This document shows, piece after piece, positions 31,251 through 35,381 of a stretch of DNA of 35,381 bases (position 1 is the first letter of the stretch; every line of letters begins with the position of its first letter). The notes beneath the pieces were generated by a model that made no database searches, was not told the DNA's origin, and saw only the letters and a list, made by a program, of their open reading frames with translations. The DNA is from an uncultured Eubacteriales bacterium. Lineage in GTDB: Bacteria; Bacillota; Clostridia; Oscillospirales; Acutalibacteraceae. Position numbers and translations under genes: made by a program. Where the stretch lies: NCBI GenBank assembly GCA_902491475.1, contig CABUHY010000020.1, forward strand, positions 1 through 35,381. The letters run 5' to 3'.

Positions 31251-32479
31251 GACCTTTCAAAGCAATCAGACCGAAAAAAGAATACGCAAGTAAGGTAGCC
31301 GCTTTGCCTTATGATGTTATGAATTCCGAGGAAGCCCGTCATATGGTTGAGGGCAATCCCTATTCGTTTCTCCATGTGGATAAGGCGGAAATAGACCTTC
31401 CCGAGGACACATACATATACAGCGAGGAAGTTTATGAAAAGGCCAAACAGAATTTATCGTCGCTTGTGTCGGACGGAGTTCTCAAAAAGGACGAAAAGCC
31501 CTGCTTTTATATCTATGAGCAGACCCGTGAGGGTAAGGTTCAGACGGGTATCGTAGGCTGTGCTTCGATTGACGATTATATGAACAATGTCATTAAAAAG
31601 CACGAGCTTACAAGAGCCGACAAAGAGGCGGACAGAATTCATCATGTAGATACGCTTGACTCGAACACGGGTCCGATATTCCTTGCGCACCGTAAAAACG
31701 ACACTGTTACCGAAACGGTCTCCGAGTGGAAAAAATCTCACGAAGCGGAATATGATTTTGTTTCGGACGGAGTTCGCCAGACGGTTTGGGTAATCGACGA
31801 CGATAATGTTATCGCAAAAATTACGGGCGAGTTTGCAAAAATTCCGTCTTTGTACATTGCGGACGGACACCACAGGGCGGCTTCCGCTGTTAAGGTCGGC
31901 ATTAAAAGGCGTGAGGCAAATCCCGATTATACGAGAGACGAGGAGTTTAATTTCTTCCTCTGCGTTGTTTTCTGCGCGGACGACCTTGCGATTATGGACT
32001 ATAACAGGGTAATTGCGGACTTAAACGGCAACTCGAAAGAGGAATTTATAAATAAAATTTCCGACAAGTTTGAGGTCGAAAAGGTCGGCACTTCGGCATA
32101 CAAGCCCGAAAAGCAGCACACATTCGGTATGTACCTTGCCAACGAGTGGTATTGCCTTAAAGCGAAGTACGGAACCTTTGACAAAAACGACCCCGTAGGC
32201 AGTCTTGATGTTTCGATTTTGCAGAATAATCTTATTTCTCCGATACTCGGTATTGACGACCCGAGAACCGACAAGAGAATTGACTTTGTCGGCGGAATAA
32301 GAGGTCTCGGAGAGCTTGAAAGGCGTGCGAACAGCGATATGAAGCTTGCTTTTTCAATGTATCCGACCACGCTTGACGAGCTTATGGCGATTGCGGACGC
32401 AGGTCTTATTATGCCGCCGAAATCGACATGGTTTGAGCCCAAGCTTTTAAGCGGTCTGTTTATTCACGAATTGCATTGA
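31238..32479 (+). CDS. DUF1015 family protein
   Basis: A 413-residue cytoplasmic protein of the DUF1015 family. The N-terminus RPFKAIRPKKEYASKVAALPYDVMNSEEA is characteristic. The motif IADGHHRAASA (about 206-216) resembles the DGHHR signature of ParB/sulfiredoxin-fold kinases such as free-serine kinase SerK, so a small-molecule kinase role is possible but is inference. Family genes often sit with serine biosynthesis genes; none are here. GAGGAAAAAT precedes the ATG, which lies within the end of the VanZ-type gene. Confidence 0.88.
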   Translation: MSVLRPFKAIRPKKEYASKVAALPYDVMNSEEARHMVEGNPYSFLHVDKAEIDLPEDTYIYSEEVYEKAKQNLSSLVSDGVLKKDEKPCFYIYEQTREGKVQTGIVGCASIDDYMNNVIKKHELTRADKEADRIHHVDTLDSNTGPIFLAHRKNDTVTETVSEWKKSHEAEYDFVSDGVRQTVWVIDDDNVIAKITGEFAKIPSLYIADGHHRAASAVKVGIKRREANPDYTRDEEFNFFLCVVFCADDLAIMDYNRVIADLNGNSKEEFINKISDKFEVEKVGTSAYKPEKQHTFGMYLANEWYCLKAKYGTFDKNDPVGSLDVSILQNNLISPILGIDDPRTDKRIDFVGGIRGLGELERRANSDMKLAFSMYPTTLDELMAIADAGLIMPPKSTWFEPKLLSGLFIHELH

Positions 32480-32504
32480 AAAAACAAAGAGATTAGTGTA
32501 TAAT
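32476..32504 (+). promoter_or_regulatory. Predicted promoter of ychF overlapping the DUF1015 stop
   Basis: TTGAAA (32476-32481), a 17-base spacer and TATAAT (32499-32504). The -35 contains the TGA stop codon of the preceding gene. Confidence 0.8.
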
Positions 32505-32540
32505 ACTCTGTGCCCAAATGAAAACAAAGGAATGAAATAA

Positions 32541-33635
32541 ATGAAATTAGGAATAGTCGGTTTGCCGAATGTCGGTAAAAGCACTCTTTTCAACGCAATT
32601 ACAAATGCGGGAGCGCAGTCGGCGAACTATGCTTTCTGTACAATAGAACCGAATGTCGGCGTTGTCGATGTTCCCGATTACAGGCTTGACAAGCTTGCCG
32701 AGATGTACTCGCCCGACAAGGTTACGCCCGCTTCAATCGAATTTGTCGATATTGCGGGGCTTGTAAAGGGTGCGTCAAAGGGCGAGGGACTCGGAAACAA
32801 GTTCCTCTCGCATATCCGTGAGGTTGACGCAATAGTCCATGTTGTCAGATGCTTTGATAACGACGATATAATCCATGTCGAGGGCTCGATAGACCCGACA
32901 AGGGATATTGAAACCATAAACCTTGAATTGCTTTTGTCCGATGCGGAAATTCTCGACAGAAGAATTGCAAAAGCGGAAAAGGAGCTTAAAGGCGACAAGT
33001 CGCTTCAAAAGGAAGTCGATTTCCTTCATCGCCTTAAATCCGAACTTGACAGCGGCGTAAATGCAAGAGCCGTGGAGGCGGACGAGGACGAAAAGGAAAT
33101 TCTTTCGGGTATCGGTCTGCTTTCCGCAAAACCTGTTATTTACGCTTGCAATATGAGCGAGGACGACTTCAAAAACAACATTGAAACCAATGCCCGTTAT
33201 AATGCGGTAAGGGAGCTTGCGGCAAAAGAGGGGGCGGAGGTGCTTCCCATCTGTGCCGAGCTCGAGGCTGAAATTTCCTCACTCGACAAGGAGGAAAAGG
33301 AGATGTTCCTTTCCGATATAGGCGTTGATAAGGGCGGACTGGACCTGCTCATACAGCGTTCATACGACTTGCTCGGACTGATGTCGTTCCTTACGGCAGG
33401 CAAGCCCGAGGTAAGAGCGTGGACGATTAAGAAAGGCACAAAGGCTCCGAAAGCTGCGGGAAAAATCCATTCCGATATTGAAAGAGGCTTTATCCGTGCA
33501 GAGGTTGTCTCGTTTGACGACCTTATGGCGCTCGGCTCAATGCAGGCGGCAAAGGAAAACGGCAAGATACGCTCCGAGGGTAAGGACTACATTATGCAGG
33601 ACGGAGACATTGTCCTTTTCAGATTTAATGTTTGA
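32541..33635 (+). CDS. ychF: Redox-regulated ATPase YchF (Obg family)
   Basis: An Obg-related P-loop protein that prefers ATP, binds ribosomes and is tied to oxidative stress responses in E. coli. The 364-residue length is standard. It shows GLPNVGKST (G1), DIAGLVKGASKGEG (G3), and NMSE in place of NKxD (the change linked to ATP preference). A coiled-coil insert lies around 130-200, and the C-terminal TGS-like domain carries KKGTKAPKAAGKIHSDIERGFIRAEV. An AAGGAATG site precedes the ATG. tRNA-Arg follows by 16 bases, so it may be read from the same transcript. Confidence 0.96.
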   Translation: MKLGIVGLPNVGKSTLFNAITNAGAQSANYAFCTIEPNVGVVDVPDYRLDKLAEMYSPDKVTPASIEFVDIAGLVKGASKGEGLGNKFLSHIREVDAIVHVVRCFDNDDIIHVEGSIDPTRDIETINLELLLSDAEILDRRIAKAEKELKGDKSLQKEVDFLHRLKSELDSGVNARAVEADEDEKEILSGIGLLSAKPVIYACNMSEDDFKNNIETNARYNAVRELAAKEGAEVLPICAELEAEISSLDKEEKEMFLSDIGVDKGGLDLLIQRSYDLLGLMSFLTAGKPEVRAWTIKKGTKAPKAAGKIHSDIERGFIRAEVVSFDDLMALGSMQAAKENGKIRSEGKDYIMQDGDIVLFRFNV

Positions 33636-33651
33636 TAATATTTGATTATCG

Positions 33652-33728
33652 GCGCCCGTAGCTCAGTTGGATAGAGCGTCAGACTCCGACTCTGAAGGCC
33701 GCTGGTTCGACTCCAGTCGGGCGCGCCA
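33652..33728 (+). tRNA. tRNA-Arg (anticodon CCG)
   Basis: A 77-base cloverleaf: acceptor GCGCCCG/CGGGCGC, D-arm AGCTCAGTTGGATAGAGC, anticodon arm TCAGA-CTCCGAC-TCTGA with anticodon CCG, T-arm CTGGTTCGACTCCAG, and an encoded CCA. Reads CGG arginine codons. No clear promoter of its own. Confidence 0.95.
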
Positions 33729-33731
33729 TGT

Positions 33732-33768
33732 CGTCACGGACTTTGTATCGTTCGTGACGGCTTTTTTA
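33732..33768 (+). terminator. Terminator after tRNA-Arg
   Basis: CGTCACG and CGTGACG form the stem, then a TTTTTT run (33762-33767). Confidence 0.8.
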
Positions 33769-33900
33769 TTGAAAAAGCCATCCCTCACTCACGCCGTCGT
33801 TCCTCCTCTCCGAAACAGGTCACGATCAAGTCGCCTGTTCAGTTGTAAACGCCCTCACGACGGCTTTATTTCGCTACCACCCTGTTTCGGTTGAGGTAGT
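33769..33900. repeat. Partial copy of the tRNA-associated repeat
   Basis: Non-coding. The segment 33851-33896 (CCCTCACGACGGCTTT...CCACCCTGTTTCGGTT) matches the tail of the repeats at 22522 and 22835. An AACAGG...CCTGTT hairpin (near 33822-33842) precedes it. A short open frame reaching 33894 is not a gene. The rest up to 34030 holds the next gene's promoter. Confidence 0.75.
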
Positions 33901-33958
33901 ATAAGTAAATTTGATTTACGGTTGTTTACCTGATCACTGCGTCGAGCAATCGAAGCGG

Positions 33959-33987
33959 TGGAAAATTTTACAATGAAGTGATATAAT
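33959..33987 (+). promoter_or_regulatory. Possible promoter of the phosphotransferase gene
   Basis: TGGAAA (33959-33964, weak -35), a 17-base spacer and a perfect TATAAT (33982-33987). Confidence 0.5.
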
Positions 33988-34030
33988 TGAATAGATTAAG
34001 AGCAACAAATCTGTATTTGGAGAGAGCGAA

Positions 34031-35002
34031 GTGTCAATATTTACAAAGATAGCAGAAAAATACGATTGGAAGATAATCGGTGAACCGGTGTGCTTGAGCG
34101 GTGGCTTTATGCACAAGATGTATAAGATTAGCACACAGCAAGGAACTTTCGCTCTGAAGTTGCTAAATCCGTTTGTTATGCAAAGAGAAACCGCTATGGA
34201 TAATTTTGCAAAAGCTGAACGGATAGAGCTTTTATTGGAGCAGCAAGGTGTTCCGATTCTTCCTGCATTGTCTTTGAGTGGAAGAAAAATGCAGGAAATA
34301 GATGGTGAATATTTCTATATATTTGACTATTTCCCCGGGAAAGCCTTAAAAAGCAATGAGATAACGGCAGAACACTGCAAAGAAATGGGAAAGGTACTTG
34401 CTGAAATCCATAGTGTAGACAAAAAGTATGAAAATGAAGCTTTTTATGAAATGTCTATTGATTGGAATTTCTATCTTGCAGAAATGGAACACACCGATAC
34501 GAAGTTATACGCAATGCTTAAAGATGCTTTGTCTGTTATTCAAGACAGTCAAAATAAAGGTAACCGGGCACGAAAGAAATTACCGCCTATCGCGTCAATC
34601 TGTCATAACGATATGGACTGCAAAAATGTTCTCTGGAATGGGAATGATTATCGCATTATTGATTTAGAGTGTTTAGCTTATAACAATCCGTTTATGGAAT
34701 TGTTTGAACTGGCGTTGTGTTGGTCGGGTTATGAAAATTGCAAAATTGATTTTCAATTATTTCAAGCTTTTTTGCAAGGATATAAAAATGCCGGTGGGGA
34801 AATGCCCGTGGATTGGGAAACATTATATGACTGCAATAACGGAAGATTGGAGTGGTTAGAATACAATATTAAGCGTGTTTTAGGTATTGACTGCGGGAAT
34901 GAGGAAAAAGAAATTGGAATAGAACAGGTTAAAGAAACACTGCAGCACATCATTTACTATGCAAAGATGAAGAACCCGATACTTGAGCATTGTGTTATGT
35001 AA
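34031..35002 (+). CDS. Aminoglycoside phosphotransferase-fold (APH) family kinase
   Basis: A 323-residue protein with a kinase-like fold. The catalytic loop CHNDMDCKNVLW (about 196-207) has the HxD-x4-N pattern, and IIDLE (about 214-218) is the metal-binding IDxE-type motif. An N-terminal lobe with GGFMHKMYKI and FALKLLN (lysine about residue 41) supports ATP binding. The substrate cannot be read from sequence: aminoglycoside, choline, homoserine and methylthioribose kinases share this fold. The start is GTG 34031 with GGAGAG upstream. It is AT-rich and isolated between repeat elements, suggesting horizontal gain. A drug-resistance role should not be assumed. Confidence 0.85.
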   Translation: MSIFTKIAEKYDWKIIGEPVCLSGGFMHKMYKISTQQGTFALKLLNPFVMQRETAMDNFAKAERIELLLEQQGVPILPALSLSGRKMQEIDGEYFYIFDYFPGKALKSNEITAEHCKEMGKVLAEIHSVDKKYENEAFYEMSIDWNFYLAEMEHTDTKLYAMLKDALSVIQDSQNKGNRARKKLPPIASICHNDMDCKNVLWNGNDYRIIDLECLAYNNPFMELFELALCWSGYENCKIDFQLFQAFLQGYKNAGGEMPVDWETLYDCNNGRLEWLEYNIKRVLGIDCGNEEKEIGIEQVKETLQHIIYYAKMKNPILEHCVM

Positions 35003-35109
35003 ATTTCGGTTTGTCAGTATAAGGCATATCATCACACCGTAGGTATATGATTCGTGCTGAATTTTCAATTTGTTATAACCCGAAAGCTATTAAATACGCA
35101 AATTTTCTC

Positions 35110-35129
35110 GGCGGGAGCTTGCTCCCGCC
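35110..35129. repeat. GC-rich palindrome, copy of 24224-24243
   Basis: GGCGGGAGCTTGCTCCCGCC is a perfect palindrome differing by one base from the copy at 24224-24243. No T-run follows, so it is not a good terminator. Confidence 0.7.
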
Positions 35130-35163
35130 GTTAATAAACATCAAATTAAAATGTTAGTAGAAC

Positions 35164-35276
35164 CAAGCCTTCCTCTGACGAGGAAGGTGGCACGCCGTAG
35201 GCGTGGCGGAAGGAGAGAGGCAATAAACATCAAATTTTCGTTATCTCTCCCTCAGTCATTTTTCAGAAGAAAAATG
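35164..35276. mobile_element. Inverted partial relative of the MITE-like element
   Basis: The reverse complement of 35188-35276 matches 24302-24390 with small gaps (CTGAGGGAGAGATAACGAAA and CACGCCTACGGCG are shared). The left end, AAGCCTTCCTCTGACGAGG, is the same terminal motif. It has no coding capacity. The last bases (35277-35381) hold a small TTGTCAA/TTGACAA hairpin (35283-35300) and nothing else I can name. Confidence 0.65.
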
Positions 35277-35381
35277 GGGTATTTGTCAAAAAGTTGACAA
35301 AAACATTGAGGGAAATCATAAAGAAGCTTCAAAAATGATTGGGGATAAATAACCCAAAGAAGAATGTAATCTGATAGGGTT

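Noticed and set aside
34031..35002. Antibiotic-resistance gene call for the APH-fold protein
   Set aside because: The fold is shared by many metabolic kinases and the sequence shows no feature that fixes the substrate.

Overview
The window looks like chromosomal DNA from an anaerobic low-to-mid-GC Firmicute (Bacillota, class Clostridia, most likely an Oscillospiraceae/Ruminococcaceae-type gut bacterium). This is inferred from Clostridia-type gene content (PDZ/radical-SAM DUF512 protein beside der, DUF5711 protein, four-Cys-finger ClpE-type ATPase, ECF transporter with BioY, Crp/Fnr plus polyferredoxin-like protein), strong AGGAGG-type ribosome binding sites, sigma-A type promoters and several families of short palindromic intergenic repeats. 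No species can be named from the sequence alone.

Positions 1-22353 are dense housekeeping sequence. ligA (minus strand) faces a D,D-carboxypeptidase gene. Then come pgi, a small uncharacterised P-loop protein, the DUF177-rpmF pair behind a perfect consensus promoter, DUF512-der, ruvCAB, glmM, a SAM methyltransferase, the ECF energising module ecfA1-ecfA2-ecfT with truA, a DUF5711 membrane-anchored protein, cvpA-like, pgsA, a clpE-type unfoldase and bioY. Many neighbours overlap by 1-4 bases or sit within 25 bases, so most are probably co-transcribed. BioY could use the EcfA1A2T module encoded about 6 kb upstream.

Positions 22384-29114 are the flexible part. tRNA-Gly(TCC) is followed by two near-identical copies of about 280 bp made of small palindromes, then a stand-alone 5' nuclease gene, a MITE-like element, a frameshifted gene and a small membrane protein. 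Next is a divergent Crp/Fnr regulator-ferredoxin pair with a clean 16-bp palindrome between them, then a YunG-like/S23 four-helix gene pair on the minus strand, and finally tRNA-Ser(GGA) with two identical 179-bp tandem units at its 3' end. Each of these units begins with the last bases of the tRNA.

Positions 29122-35381 carry a solute-binding lipoprotein, a VanZ-family protein and a DUF1015 protein in one overlapping operon. After these come ychF with its own promoter, tRNA-Arg(CCG), another repeat remnant, an aminoglycoside-phosphotransferase-fold kinase gene, and an inverted partial copy of the MITE-like element.

I found no CRISPR array, prophage, transposase, toxin-antitoxin pair or clearly new multi-gene defence system. 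The most unusual signals are the repeats attached to tRNA 3' ends, the predicted Crp/Fnr operator geometry and the possible hairpin over the bioY ribosome binding site.
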